A stretch of DNA of 64,000 nucleotides from Bacteroidales bacterium (GCA_003249255.1 QKJP01000048.1:186001-250000), one strand, 5' to 3'; counted from the stretch's first letter, positions 18,271 to 27,898 are shown. Numbers and translations are program-made. Notes: generated by a model from the sequence alone, not told the origin.

Positions 18271-19860
18271 ATGAGATTAATCCCATTCATTATATTTTTT
18301 CTAACAACTAGCCTATCCTTTTCGGCAAAAAAAGTTCCTAAACAAGAACTTATTAAGGTTATGGCCGAGATAAATGTGGAGAATTATGTAAATGCATCAA
18401 ACAAACTAAATTCACTTATCCGCAAATATCCGGAAGATCCTTTTCTTCATCTTCAACAAGGGATATGCCTGTTAAACATCCCACATCGATCAGGAGAATC
18501 AATCGCTTATTTTGAATATGCAAAACAACATTTTTCCCTAGACCGAAAAAATAACATTGATGCAATTGAAGCTTATTTTTACCTCGGTCAAGCCCTTCAC
18601 CTTAATTACCGTTTTGAAGAAGCCCTGGCTATTTTTAAAGAATTAAAAAGCAAACTTTCAACTAAACAAAAAGACGTATTAGAAAAAGTTCTTACCGAAA
18701 TAAAATACAACGAAAACGCAATTAGTCTCAAAGCCAAACCGGTAGACTTTAGAATCACAAATCTTGGGCAAGCTATCAATAGTGACTACGACGAGCACAG
18801 TCCGCTCATCTCGGCCGATGAATCACTCCTTCTTTTCACATCTAACCGCCAAGGCACAGGCAAAGATGAAAGCAAAGACGACTTATTTTACGAAGATATT
18901 TTTGAATCAAAATGGAGAGAAGGTAAATGGCTGCCTTCAATGAATAGTGGCTCCAAGATAAACACGCTTGGAAATGACGCCACATGCAGCTTAAGCCCCG
19001 ACGGCCAAGAACTAATCATCTACAGAAACGATGGCATTTCAGGTGATCTTTACTACAGCAAGCTTGGTAAAAAAGGATGGGATTCACCAGAAAAACTTCC
19101 CAAACCTATCAACACAACATACCAGGAAAATCACGGCTCTTTCGCGAATAAAAACAAGACTTTGGTCTTTTCAAGTGATAGACCAGGTGGTTTTGGTGGC
19201 ACCGATTTATACATTGTGCACCAATTGCCCAACGGAGAATGGGGTAAAATTATGAATCTGGGCCCGGCAGTTAATACGCCTCTTGATGAAGAAAGTCCGT
19301 TTATGCATGCTGATAATAAAACTTTATACTTTGCTTCCAGAGGACATTCCTCAATGGGAGGATTTGATATTTTCAAAACAGAATTCAACGATAGCAACAA
19401 ATGGACTCCGGCACAAAACATTGGCTATCCAATAAACACACCAGGCGACGATCTGTTTTACATTCCTACCATCGATGACCAAAGAGTTTATTTCGCTTCT
19501 GAACGCAGTGGTGGTTACGGTCGATCGGATATATACTTGATTGAATTCCCGGTATCTGACGACAGAACTTTAGCCGTTGTTGCAGGCTATTTATTTCTTG
19601 CTGACGGCACGCCTTCTGCGCTGTCCAAAATTACAATTGAGAGTTCTGCTTTACAAAGTGATGTAAGCATTTACCGTCCAAACCCTGATACCGGAAAATA
19701 CTTATTTATTCTTCCTACCGGACTAAAATACACCATGACTATTGAAACCGTTGGTTATCCAAGTATAAAACAGGAATTCGAAATAAAATCACGAGATGAT
19801 TACAACACGCTGCACAACCCAATTTATTTGAATCCACTAATTATTCAGCAGACACCATAA
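18271..19860 (+). CDS. exported TPR and PD40 propeller protein (PorE-like without OmpA), copy 1
   Basis: The 529-residue protein has a signal peptide (about 1-19), TPR-like helices (about 20-145), and PD40/WD40-like propeller blades from about 165 to 430: HSPLISADESLLLFTSNRQG, CSLSPDGQELIIYRND, FSSDRPGGFGGTDLYIV, YFASRGHSSMGGFDIFK and YFASERSGGYGRSDIYLIE. A carboxypeptidase-regulatory-like beta domain closes it (about 435-525). This order matches the T9SS protein PorE and related OmpA-family proteins, except that the C-terminal OmpA peptidoglycan-binding domain is missing. It is probably periplasmic or outer-membrane associated. A paralogue follows after 127 nt. Confidence 0.8.
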   Translation: MRLIPFIIFFLTTSLSFSAKKVPKQELIKVMAEINVENYVNASNKLNSLIRKYPEDPFLHLQQGICLLNIPHRSGESIAYFEYAKQHFSLDRKNNIDAIEAYFYLGQALHLNYRFEEALAIFKELKSKLSTKQKDVLEKVLTEIKYNENAISLKAKPVDFRITNLGQAINSDYDEHSPLISADESLLLFTSNRQGTGKDESKDDLFYEDIFESKWREGKWLPSMNSGSKINTLGNDATCSLSPDGQELIIYRNDGISGDLYYSKLGKKGWDSPEKLPKPINTTYQENHGSFANKNKTLVFSSDRPGGFGGTDLYIVHQLPNGEWGKIMNLGPAVNTPLDEESPFMHADNKTLYFASRGHSSMGGFDIFKTEFNDSNKWTPAQNIGYPINTPGDDLFYIPTIDDQRVYFASERSGGYGRSDIYLIEFPVSDDRTLAVVAGYLFLADGTPSALSKITIESSALQSDVSIYRPNPDTGKYLFILPTGLKYTMTIETVGYPSIKQEFEIKSRDDYNTLHNPIYLNPLIIQQTP

Positions 19861-19987
19861 AAGACTTTGCCGCTAAAGTTAATTTTCAATTACATATTCA
19901 AAAACAGCTTTTTGATATGCTTTTTTGAGCACATTTTTGTTTATTTTGCGCATCTATTTGCAAAAACATATAATAATAAACATAATC

Positions 19988-21973
19988 ATGTTACAAAAAA
20001 GTGCGCTTACAATTTTCTCACTTTTCTTTGCTCTAAACCTCAGTTTTGGCCAAGAAACAGAAGAAAAACCCAATACTAATAAAGAGTTTAGAACCGCGGC
20101 AAAAATTGCTGAAGATGGCAATTACGCTAAAGCGATTACGGATTTCAAAAAAATTCTTGAAACAGAACCCAATGACATTGATGCTTTATATAACATTGGA
20201 TACTGCTACTTAAATTCATCTCAACCTGACAGTGCCATTTACTTTTTCAATAAGTCTCGCTCGCTATTAACAGAAGAAGAACTATCGAGTGAATTTGCTA
20301 TCACCATGCAAATGTTTGTAGGTAAAGCTTACCAATTTCTATACCAGCACGATGAAGCCATAAAAATCTACGAAGATTTGCTTAATACGGTAACTGTCAA
20401 TGATGATTTTATGAATGAGATTATTCATAGAGAAATTGAAGTTTGTGAAAACGCAATGCACTTAATGACTAAACCAACCGAACTAAAAGTTTACAACCTT
20501 GGTCCTAAAATTAACTCTGAATACGATGATCATAGCCCTTTGATTTCAGCTGAAGAAGATAAAATGTTTTTTACTTCAAGAAAAGAATCAAAAGACAATG
20601 TAAAACTTCCTGATGGACAGTATGAAGAAAGAATGTATGTGGCGAAAGACAGCGTAGGCTACTGGGTTGAAACAAAACTTTTTACCGAACTATTCAAAAC
20701 TGAAGGCCACGAATCGGCAGTTCACCTATCTCAAGACGGTCAAGAACTTTATATTTTCAGACGAGACATTGATGGAGCTAACATTTACGTTTCTAATTTC
20801 GATGGCAAAAAATGGACTGAGCCGAAAAAACTACCTTCAACCATAAACTCCCGTTGGGATGAAACCCATGTAAGTTTATCGGCAGATAAATCAGTTATAT
20901 ACTTTACCAGTAACCGCGATGGTGGTTACGGTGGATTAGACATTTACCGTTCCAGAAGATTACCCAATGGAGACTGGGGGCCTGCTCAAAACCTGGGTAA
21001 AGAAATCAATACAGAATACGATGAAGAAACTCCTGCAATTCACCCGGATGGAAAAACCTTATTCTTTAGTTCTGAAGGACACAACTCAATCGGTCAATTT
21101 GATATCTTTTACAGCAAAGCTCAATCAGATAGTTCGTGGACTGCACCTATAAACATGGGGTATCCAATTAATACTCCTGAAGATGATATGTTTTTTGCTC
21201 CTACTACATCACCTAATTTAGCATACTTCGCATCTTCAAGTTTTGAAGAAAACTATGGTGGATCAGATATTTATTTAATTGAATACAAAGATCCAATTGA
21301 AACCTGGATGGTTGTTTTTAAAGGACAAATTAATGTTGACGATGAAAACTTATTGTCAAACGTAAGAATTACTGCAACCAGAAAGAGAGACAACGGCATT
21401 GTTGGCCGTTATCGCCCGAACGTTTTGACCGGAAAATACGTGTTAATTCTGGAATCTGACGAAGAATATCGAATTGACATTAGCGGTGATGGCATTGAGG
21501 ATGCTAAATTTGAAATTGTTGCCACTCGCCACATGACCTATAAGAAAAGTAAAAAGGCGAATAAGCTAGACGATATTCAATTAATCCCTTCAGCTCCGCC
21601 TGCTATAGAAAAACCCACTGAAACTCCTGCTACAATAATTGGTGAAACAAGCGATCGTACACACGATCGCACAAACCAATATCCAAACTTATTCTACGAT
21701 GAAAATGGCAAACCATTTCATACTGTCCAAATATTATCATTAAGAAAACCTGTAAGTTCTTATGATGTATTTGTTGGTTTGGAAAAAGATAAAATTACAG
21801 AGTTTAAATGTAAAAATGGATGGTACAAGTACGCTTACGGTTCCTTTAAAAACCACAAAGCAGCCAAAAAAGGTAAAGCTAAAGTTCTAGATACAAACAA
21901 ATGGCAAGACTGTTTTGTGAGAAAAACTGAGCACTACCAAAAAATGGTAAATAAAGAAGATTTACCTAAGTAA
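19988..21973 (+). CDS. exported TPR and PD40 propeller protein, copy 2, with SPOR-like C-terminus
   Basis: I start it at the ATG at 19988 (661 residues), giving a signal peptide ending LNLSFGQ; an upstream in-frame TTG would add 21 residues ahead of it. TPR helices (about 30-150) are followed by PD40 blades (about 175-440; FTSNRDGGYGGLDIYRSRR, FFSSEGHNSIGQFDIFYSK) and a carboxypeptidase-regulatory-like domain (about 445-540). Unlike copy 1 it ends with a Pro/Thr linker and a C-terminal region (about 575-650) whose FHTVQILSLRKPVSSYDVF and WYKYAYGSFKNHKAAKKGKA resemble a SPOR-type fold (septal peptidoglycan binding). It overlaps the next gene by one base. Confidence 0.8.
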   Translation: MLQKSALTIFSLFFALNLSFGQETEEKPNTNKEFRTAAKIAEDGNYAKAITDFKKILETEPNDIDALYNIGYCYLNSSQPDSAIYFFNKSRSLLTEEELSSEFAITMQMFVGKAYQFLYQHDEAIKIYEDLLNTVTVNDDFMNEIIHREIEVCENAMHLMTKPTELKVYNLGPKINSEYDDHSPLISAEEDKMFFTSRKESKDNVKLPDGQYEERMYVAKDSVGYWVETKLFTELFKTEGHESAVHLSQDGQELYIFRRDIDGANIYVSNFDGKKWTEPKKLPSTINSRWDETHVSLSADKSVIYFTSNRDGGYGGLDIYRSRRLPNGDWGPAQNLGKEINTEYDEETPAIHPDGKTLFFSSEGHNSIGQFDIFYSKAQSDSSWTAPINMGYPINTPEDDMFFAPTTSPNLAYFASSSFEENYGGSDIYLIEYKDPIETWMVVFKGQINVDDENLLSNVRITATRKRDNGIVGRYRPNVLTGKYVLILESDEEYRIDISGDGIEDAKFEIVATRHMTYKKSKKANKLDDIQLIPSAPPAIEKPTETPATIIGETSDRTHDRTNQYPNLFYDENGKPFHTVQILSLRKPVSSYDVFVGLEKDKITEFKCKNGWYKYAYGSFKNHKAAKKGKAKVLDTNKWQDCFVRKTEHYQKMVNKEDLPK

Positions 21974-22497
21974 TGAAAAAAGGCCAACAAATTACCCTAA
22001 GAGCCCTGGAAGAAGAAGACATTGAACTCCTGTACAAATGGGAAAATGACATGGATATATGGGAGGTGAGCAATACACTTACCCCTTTTTCTCGGTACCA
22101 GCTTAAAAAATACATCGAACAGGCTCAACTTGATATTTTTCAAACCAAACAACTTCGATTAATCATTGACTTAGAAGAAAATGAAAAAACGCTTACTGTA
22201 GGACTGATTGACTTATTTGATTTTGATCCTTACCACCAAAGAGCAGGAATTGGCATCATTATTAATAAACACTATCGGCAAAAAGGCTATGCTTTAGAAG
22301 CTTTAAACATGTTGGTCGAATACAGCTTCTCTACCTTAGGCCTTCATCAATTGTATGCAAACATCTCTGAAAACAATCTGGCAAGCATAGCACTGTTTAA
22401 AAAAGCTGATTTTATAGAATCCGGAATAAAAAAAGAATGGCGAAAAACGAAAGATGGATTCATAGATGAATTGTTTTTTCAAAAAATAAGATTGTGA
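21973..22497 (+). CDS. GNAT family N-acetyltransferase
   Basis: The 174-residue protein has the RimJ/RimL-like acetyltransferase layout: LRALEEEDIELLYKWEND at the N-terminus, the acetyl-CoA-binding segment HYRQKGYALEALNMLVEYSF (about 105-124), and LHQLYANISENNLASIALFK near the end. Its ATG overlaps the stop of the preceding propeller gene (TAATG), so the two are translationally coupled. The substrate could be a protein N-terminus or an amino-sugar; not predictable here. Its stop abuts the stop of the convergent gene. Confidence 0.88.
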   Translation: MKKGQQITLRALEEEDIELLYKWENDMDIWEVSNTLTPFSRYQLKKYIEQAQLDIFQTKQLRLIIDLEENEKTLTVGLIDLFDFDPYHQRAGIGIIINKHYRQKGYALEALNMLVEYSFSTLGLHQLYANISENNLASIALFKKADFIESGIKKEWRKTKDGFIDELFFQKIRL

Positions 22498-22953
22498 TTA
22501 AAAATTTAATGAACTAAAATCAGGAATCTCCTTTTCCAACTGATAACTTCCATTCACCCCGGTAAGGCGAGCACAAAAATGCTGCAATCCATTGGTTACA
22601 ATTAAATACCGAACATCCAACTGCATGTTATAACGTGCAGCCTGATCAAAAACCTGTTTTGTGATGGCCACTGAAGGGGCTTTACATTCAACCACCACAA
22701 CTGGCTTACCTTGTCGGTTATGAGCAACTATATCAGCTCTTTGCTTTAAACCATTCACCTTCACCAGCATTTCAACTGCAACTAATCCGGGAGGATATTT
22801 TTTAAACTGAAGCAAATAATGTATAAAATGCTGACGTACCCATTCCTCAGGTGTTAGTGCGACAAATTTTTTTCTTAAATCATCAAAAACCTGATGTTTC
22901 TCACCCACACGTTTAAATCTAAAATTGCCCTTTGGTAAGTTAAGCGTCTGCAT
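22498..22953 (-). CDS. HsdR_N-like PD-(D/E)XK domain protein, stand-alone
   Basis: The 151-residue protein has the type I restriction enzyme R N-terminal-like fold (HSDR_N_2): ALTPEEWVRQHFIHYLL, then RADIVAHNRQGKPVVVVECK, in which Asp and the E-C-K triad match the PD-(D/E)XK nuclease signature, then QVFDQAARYNM. There is no helicase or translocase domain and no methylase nearby, so it is not part of a restriction system. It is a conserved stand-alone gene in Bacteroidota next to AMP nucleosidase and holA; a link to DNA replication or repair is possible but unproven. Confidence 0.83.
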   Translation of the reverse strand: MQTLNLPKGNFRFKRVGEKHQVFDDLRKKFVALTPEEWVRQHFIHYLLQFKKYPPGLVAVEMLVKVNGLKQRADIVAHNRQGKPVVVVECKAPSVAITKQVFDQAARYNMQLDVRYLIVTNGLQHFCARLTGVNGSYQLEKEIPDFSSLNF

Positions 22954-23154
22954 CCTTTTTTATTTGCAAAGTAAACCAAAATCAAGAGAAAAAGTTACCT
23001 TAGCGCTTGTTTAATGAGACGATGCAGGTCTTTAAAAAAGTACAAAGTCAAATATAAATGTCACCATTAATCAATTTGACAATGCTTTTTTAATGTATCT
23101 AAGCGTTGTTTTTTACCACGCTAAAATTAGTGCTTTAGACTAAACATAAAATCA

Positions 23155-23931
23155 ATGATGACAAAAGATGAAATAGTTGAAAACTGGCTACCCAGATATA
23201 CAAGCCGAAAATTAGAAGATTTCACACCTTACATACTACTTACAAACTTTAACCATTATTTGGAATTATTTTCGCAATGGTACAACGCTCCCATATTAAA
23301 CAAAAATGGCGTAATGCCTAATTGTTCAGCCAATGGAGTCACCATCATTAACTTTGGTATGGGAAGTCCAAATGCAGCTACCATCATGGATCTGTTAAGT
23401 GCCATTAACCCCAAAGCGGTTTTATTTTTAGGCAAATGCGGTGGATTAAAAAGAAAAAATAAACTGGGTGATCTTATACTTCCTATTGCTGCGATACGTA
23501 GTGATGGTACATCAAACGATTACCTGCCACCTGAAATCCCCGCTCTTCCTGCCTTTAGTTTACAAAGAGCAGTTTCAAGTACCATACGTGACTTTGAGCG
23601 CGATTATTATACAGGTACCGTTTTCACAACCAACAAACGCGTATGGGAATACGACGAGCGTTTTAAAAAATACCTTGAGAAAACCAGAGCAATGGCCATT
23701 GATATGGAAACTGCGACAATTTTCACGGTGGGTTTTTACAACGAAATCCCTACCGGTGCCCTATTGCTGGTATCTGATCAACCGATGATCTCGACAGGTA
23801 TTAAAACAGCTGAAAGTGATAAAAAGGTAACTGAAAACTATGTAGAAGAACATTTAAAAGTGGGTATTCATTCCTTATTGGTTCTAAAAAACAGAGGTAA
23901 ATCAGTTAAACATCTAAAATTTGATAGCTAA
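23155..23931 (+). CDS. amn: AMP nucleosidase
   Basis: The 258-residue protein belongs to the purine nucleoside phosphorylase/nucleosidase superfamily; the short Bacteroidota form that splits AMP into adenine and ribose-5-phosphate fits it. Signatures are the N-terminal ENWLPRYTSRKLEDFTPYIL, GMGSPNAATIMDLL, FLGKCGGLKRKNKLGDLILP, and AMAIDMETATIFTVGF, with the ME dyad that contacts the ribose. It is cytosolic and affects the adenylate pool. Two adjacent ATG codons could start it. A 6-nt gap separates it from holA. Confidence 0.88.
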   Translation: MMTKDEIVENWLPRYTSRKLEDFTPYILLTNFNHYLELFSQWYNAPILNKNGVMPNCSANGVTIINFGMGSPNAATIMDLLSAINPKAVLFLGKCGGLKRKNKLGDLILPIAAIRSDGTSNDYLPPEIPALPAFSLQRAVSSTIRDFERDYYTGTVFTTNKRVWEYDERFKKYLEKTRAMAIDMETATIFTVGFYNEIPTGALLLVSDQPMISTGIKTAESDKKVTENYVEEHLKVGIHSLLVLKNRGKSVKHLKFDS

Positions 23932-23937
23932 GCATTA

Positions 23938-24942
23938 ATGAAATTTGAGCAAATTTATAAGGAGTTAAAAAGCGGCATTTATAAGCCAGTTTATTTCTTA
24001 ATGGGAGAAGAACCATACTTCATTGATGAAATCACCAATTTTATTCAAAACAAGGTTTTAACCGAAGAAGAAAAGGGCTTCAATCAAACCATTCTTTACG
24101 GCAAAGATATTCAGGATGCATCATCTATTGTAGTGGCCGCACGTCGCTTTCCAATGATGTCGAAACATCAAGTCATTATCGTTAAAGAAGCTCAAAACAT
24201 TTCCAATTTAGATCCTTTGGAGCATTACATGAAAGCTCCCTTAGAATCGACAATATTGGTTATTAATTACAAATACAAAACCTTAGATAAACGCAAAAAA
24301 CTCTACAAAGCCATTGATAAATGTGGAGTAATCATGGATTCCCCAAAGCTTTATGACAATCAGGTTCCTACCTGGATTACCGGCCAGCTTAATGCGATGG
24401 GTTTAAGCATTGAACCTAAAGCGTCTGCTTTGTTAACAGAGTTTTTGGGCAGTGATTTATCAAAAATCAAGCATGAATTAGAAAAACTTCAAATTGCCTT
24501 AGGTAAAGATGTGAAGCAAATTACGGCCTCTCACATTGAAGAAAACATTGGAATTAGTAAAGAGTATAACAACTTTGAACTTCAAAAGGCAGTATTAAGC
24601 AAAGATGTTTCTAAAGCAAACCGAATCATCTTCTTTTTTGGGAAGGATCCCCGCAAATATCCTATTCAGCCTACAATTTCTATTCTTTTTGGTGCTTTTC
24701 AAAAACTGATTGCCTATCACTACCTGCCGGATAAATCAAAACAAGCAGTTGCGGGAGCGCTTAAAATAAATCCTTTTTTTGTTGACGATTACCAAATTGG
24801 TGCAAAAAACTATAATGCACGAAAAGTTGTTCAAGTCATAAGTTTGCTTCGTGAATACGATATGAAATCGAAAGGTTTTGGCAGCCCAACCAACGATACA
24901 GGTGAATTATTGAAAGAATTAATTTTTAAAATCATGCACTAA
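23938..24942 (+). CDS. holA: DNA polymerase III subunit delta
   Basis: The 334-residue protein matches the clamp-loader delta subunit that opens the beta clamp. Visible are an N-terminal YFLMGEEPYFIDEITNFI block (Walker-A-like position without a P-loop, as usual for delta), FPMMSKHQVIIVKEAQNI, a SDLSKIKHELEKLQIAL helix region, and a C-terminal helical collar domain. It is followed after one base by a rhomboid gene, and preceded by AMP nucleosidase. Confidence 0.93.
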   Translation: MKFEQIYKELKSGIYKPVYFLMGEEPYFIDEITNFIQNKVLTEEEKGFNQTILYGKDIQDASSIVVAARRFPMMSKHQVIIVKEAQNISNLDPLEHYMKAPLESTILVINYKYKTLDKRKKLYKAIDKCGVIMDSPKLYDNQVPTWITGQLNAMGLSIEPKASALLTEFLGSDLSKIKHELEKLQIALGKDVKQITASHIEENIGISKEYNNFELQKAVLSKDVSKANRIIFFFGKDPRKYPIQPTISILFGAFQKLIAYHYLPDKSKQAVAGALKINPFFVDDYQIGAKNYNARKVVQVISLLREYDMKSKGFGSPTNDTGELLKELIFKIMH

Positions 24943-24943
24943 G

Positions 24944-25552
24944 ATGAACATTGCAATCATCATTATTTTATTAATATCAGTAACCAGCATATCCGGTTTT
25001 AGTCAGCCGGAATTAGTATATCGCTATCAATTTAACGCCTGGCAAATAAAAAACCGTAAAGAATATGTACGTTTCATAAGCCATGGTTTCTTTCATGGCA
25101 GCTGGATGCATTTATTACTAAACATGTTTGTACTATGGTCGTTTAGTGATGCTGTTCTATATTATTTTTCAAGAACCTTACCGGGCAACAGTAATATGTT
25201 ATTTTTGTTATTCTTCTTTTCTGCAATTGTCATTTCCTCTTTATATTCATACAAAAAAGAACAAAACAACTATAACTACAATGCCTTAGGTGCATCAGGA
25301 GGAGTAGCCGCCGTAGTTTTTGCAAGCATCCTCTATAATCCTTATGGCACCATACTTTTGTATTTCATTCCTGTTCCCGGAATCGTATTAGGAGTTGGCT
25401 ACCTTGTTTATTCAAGAATCATGGCCAAAAGAAACATGGATAACATTGGTCATGATGCCCATTTTTTTGGTGCACTATATGGTTTTACTTTTCCCATTGC
25501 ACTTAATCCAAAGCTCTTTCTACATTTCACACACGAACTCATTCCATTTTAA
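24944..25552 (+). CDS. rhomboid family intramembrane serine protease
   Basis: The 202-residue membrane protein has six hydrophobic segments. The N-terminal half has the HGFFHGSWMHLLLNMFVLWS block with the conserved H..H....N; the catalytic Ser is in ALGASGGVAAVV (about 114-125) and the catalytic His in HDAHFFGALYGF (about 172-183). It cleaves transmembrane substrates in the inner membrane. The substrate is unknown. It starts one base after the holA stop and ends 3 nt before the next gene, so it belongs to the same operon. Confidence 0.9.
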   Translation: MNIAIIIILLISVTSISGFSQPELVYRYQFNAWQIKNRKEYVRFISHGFFHGSWMHLLLNMFVLWSFSDAVLYYFSRTLPGNSNMLFLLFFFSAIVISSLYSYKKEQNNYNYNALGASGGVAAVVFASILYNPYGTILLYFIPVPGIVLGVGYLVYSRIMAKRNMDNIGHDAHFFGALYGFTFPIALNPKLFLHFTHELIPF

Positions 25553-25555
25553 AAA

Positions 25556-26068
25556 ATGAACAAAGCATTATTTATTGATCGTGATGGAGTTATTAATAGT
25601 GATGAAGGTCATTATTATATTTACCGCGTTGAAGATTTTAAAATTAATGAAGGTATCATCGAAGGATTAAGAAATATTCAAGATGCAGGATTCCAAATAA
25701 TAGTGGTGACCAACCAAGGTGGAGTGGCAAAAGGTGAATACACCGAAGAGGATGTTAATAAAGTTCACACCTTCTTCCTTAGCGAGATGAGTAAAAACAA
25801 CATTTCCATTAAAGACATATACTACTGCCCGCATCACGAGGTCATTTCATCATGCAACTGTAGAAAACCCAAACCTGGCATGATCTTAAAAGCATTATCC
25901 GACCATCACATTGATCCTAATTATTCCTTTTTAATTGGAGATTCTAATCGAGATATTGAAGCAGGAGAAGCTGCCGGTTTAAAAGGCTGCTTTAAAATTG
26001 ACAAAAACACCTCAATTCGACCCATTGTTCAAAAAATAATTGCCCTAGATAATAAGAATGATGAATAA
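25556..26068 (+). CDS. gmhB: D-glycero-beta-D-manno-heptose-1,7-bisphosphate 7-phosphatase type HAD-IIIA protein
   Basis: The 170-residue protein has motif I FIDRDGVIN, motif II VVTNQGGVAKG, the zinc-binding Cys/His group YYCPHHEVISSCNCRKPKPG and motif IV IGDSNRDIEAG. The HxCxC-like zinc cluster and short cap are typical of GmhB, which acts in heptose synthesis for lipopolysaccharide core. No other heptose genes are near, and related histidinol-phosphatases share the fold, so the assignment to heptose is probable, not certain. The next gene overlaps its end by 11 bases. Confidence 0.82.
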   Translation: MNKALFIDRDGVINSDEGHYYIYRVEDFKINEGIIEGLRNIQDAGFQIIVVTNQGGVAKGEYTEEDVNKVHTFFLSEMSKNNISIKDIYYCPHHEVISSCNCRKPKPGMILKALSDHHIDPNYSFLIGDSNRDIEAGEAAGLKGCFKIDKNTSIRPIVQKIIALDNKNDE

Positions 26069-26927
26069 GGATAGCTACCTAATTCTTAATGGTGAATTGC
26101 ACAAAAGCAATTCTGCCATTTTCAATACTGAAAATCGTGCGTTTAAATATGGTGATTCGCTGTTTGAAACCATCCGTTGCAAAAATCTAAAACCTCTCTT
26201 TTTTAAAGATCATTACCAACGCTTGATGAGGGGAATGATTAGCCTAAAATACAAAACATCAGCTCTTCCAACACAAGCTCAATTTGAAGAACTTTTTGAA
26301 AAAGTAATCATTCAAAACCGAATCTTTGGAGACTGCCGAATTCGCCTAACCATCTTTCGTGAAGATGGTGGTTTATACACCCCTATTGGCAATAAACCCC
26401 AATATTTAATCGAAGCATCGCCACTGGAAACCAAAGCTTATGAGCTTAATAAGAAAGGATTGCTTTCATCTGTTTTTCAGGAAGAATCAAAACTTGAAAG
26501 TGGCATTAGTCAATATAAAACCGGAAATGCATTGATTTATGTTTTAGCAGGCCTTTATAAAGCTGAGCACAATTTAACAGACATCCTAATCACCAACAGC
26601 AAAGGAAAAATCATTGAAGGTTTAGCTTCTAATCTATTTTGGATAAAAGACCACATCATCTATACACCTCTCCGCTCTTCAGGTTGTGTGGACGGAGTTA
26701 TGCGAAAACAAATTATATCCTTACTTAAACAAAACAATTATTTGCTTAAAGAAGTGCCCGGAACAACTACAGAAGAGCTTTTAGATGCAGATGAAATATT
26801 TATGACCAATGCCATTCAGGGCGTTCAATGGGTTGTTGGCTTTAACGACAAACGCTATTACTGCAAAATAACCAAAGAGATATCACAACTCTTGAATGAA
26901 AAAATAAATCAGGAAAACTCTAATTAA
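26058..26927 (+). CDS. aminotransferase class IV (PabC-like or branched-chain type)
   Basis: The 289-residue protein has the PLP fold type IV: NTENRAFKYGDSLFETIRCK near residue 25, the PLP lysine probably in ISQYKTGNALIYVLA (about 155), IIEGLASNLFWIKD with the conserved Glu, and DEIFMTNAIQGVQWV near the end. Candidates are 4-amino-4-deoxychorismate lyase (folate) and branched-chain or D-amino-acid aminotransferase; the YGDSLFETI N-terminus favours the PabC-like group. Its start overlaps the gmhB end, so the two are coupled. Its end overlaps the convergent yqgE gene by 8 bases. Confidence 0.85.
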   Translation: MMNKDSYLILNGELHKSNSAIFNTENRAFKYGDSLFETIRCKNLKPLFFKDHYQRLMRGMISLKYKTSALPTQAQFEELFEKVIIQNRIFGDCRIRLTIFREDGGLYTPIGNKPQYLIEASPLETKAYELNKKGLLSSVFQEESKLESGISQYKTGNALIYVLAGLYKAEHNLTDILITNSKGKIIEGLASNLFWIKDHIIYTPLRSSGCVDGVMRKQIISLLKQNNYLLKEVPGTTTEELLDADEIFMTNAIQGVQWVVGFNDKRYYCKITKEISQLLNEKINQENSN

Positions 26928-27513
26928 AGGAAGGATTTTCAGGAAAGTTTGTCCAGGCTTTATACACATCACCCAATTGGCTCATGGTATCTTCCCAGAT
27001 ATGATCGACATTGGGATCCAACACCACGGCATCATCAAGTTTAGCTACAATCCAGGAATTCTCTTCAATTTCTTCCTCTAATTGTCCGGCCCCCCAACCT
27101 GAGTACCCGGCAAAGAATTTTACGTCTTGATAGGTAGCTTCATCATTATTGATAAGCTCTTTGATTACTTCAAAATCACCACCCCAATATAAATCTCCGG
27201 TAATTTTAACCGAACCCGGAACACGATCTCCTAAACGATGAACAAAGAATAGAGTATCTGAAGAAACCGGCCCTCCTAAATAAAGCTCTCCTTTAAAACT
27301 AAATAAATCATCAATAACTTCATCAGGGTATAAATCTGAAGACTTATTCAAGACAAAGCCCATTGCACCTTCTTTATTACATTCTGTTAATAAAATAATG
27401 GAACGATTAAAATAAGGACCCGGCAAGAATGGCTCTGCAATTAGAACACGGCCTTTTATGGGTTTAAGCTTTGGCTGATCAGCCTTAAATATGTTGAATT
27501 CAATACTTTTCAT
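26920..27513 (-). CDS. YqgE/AlgH family protein
   Basis: The 197-residue protein has the conserved family blocks GRVLIAEPFLPGPYFNRSII, GAMGFVLNKSS, LYLGGPVSSDTLFFVHRL and FFAGYSGWGAGQLEEEIEEN. The family is widespread and cytosolic; its biochemical role is not settled (once reported as a regulator of alginate synthesis in Pseudomonas). It is convergent with, and overlaps, the aminotransferase gene. Confidence 0.92.
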   Translation of the reverse strand: MKSIEFNIFKADQPKLKPIKGRVLIAEPFLPGPYFNRSIILLTECNKEGAMGFVLNKSSDLYPDEVIDDLFSFKGELYLGGPVSSDTLFFVHRLGDRVPGSVKITGDLYWGGDFEVIKELINNDEATYQDVKFFAGYSGWGAGQLEEEIEENSWIVAKLDDAVVLDPNVDHIWEDTMSQLGDVYKAWTNFPENPSFN

Positions 27514-27898
27514 TTCTCACTTTCCCGGCTCAAAACAAGCTTTTTAAGGCTTATTTTATTTGGTTAAAACTTGGTTTAGCAATGAGACAATTCTGTCTAA
27601 CACTTTAGTAAATTAATACTAATTGAACGACTTGACAACTGTATTTCTAAAAAAAAAGCTAATTAACCATTCTCTTCCATGAACACACAATTGAGCCGGA
27701 TAAAAAGTCCGCTTTTGACTTTATCATTTTTAGATCAAGGATTAACCCCAGTCACCTAACCTCTCACTTGCCTGTATATCACGTATTTAAATTAAAACAC
27801 CTCAACACTCAACCAAAATACTACCGGAAAACAGAACCATTTTGGGTATTGAAACATAAGACATTCTAATCAAATGTCCTCTATTTAAAATCTATCTA
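27514..27898. other. intergenic region, 385 nt, nothing recognised
   Basis: No reading frame or RNA gene is supported. A weak 6-bp inverted repeat, GACATT/AATGTC (27860-27878), lies about 20 nt past the stop of the E1 gene on the minus strand and might contribute to its termination, but it lacks a strong T tract. Confidence 0.4.

Noticed and set aside
22498-22953. A restriction-modification or defence system
   Set aside because: Only an HsdR_N-like domain is present; there is no HsdM, HsdS or helicase, and neighbours are housekeeping genes.
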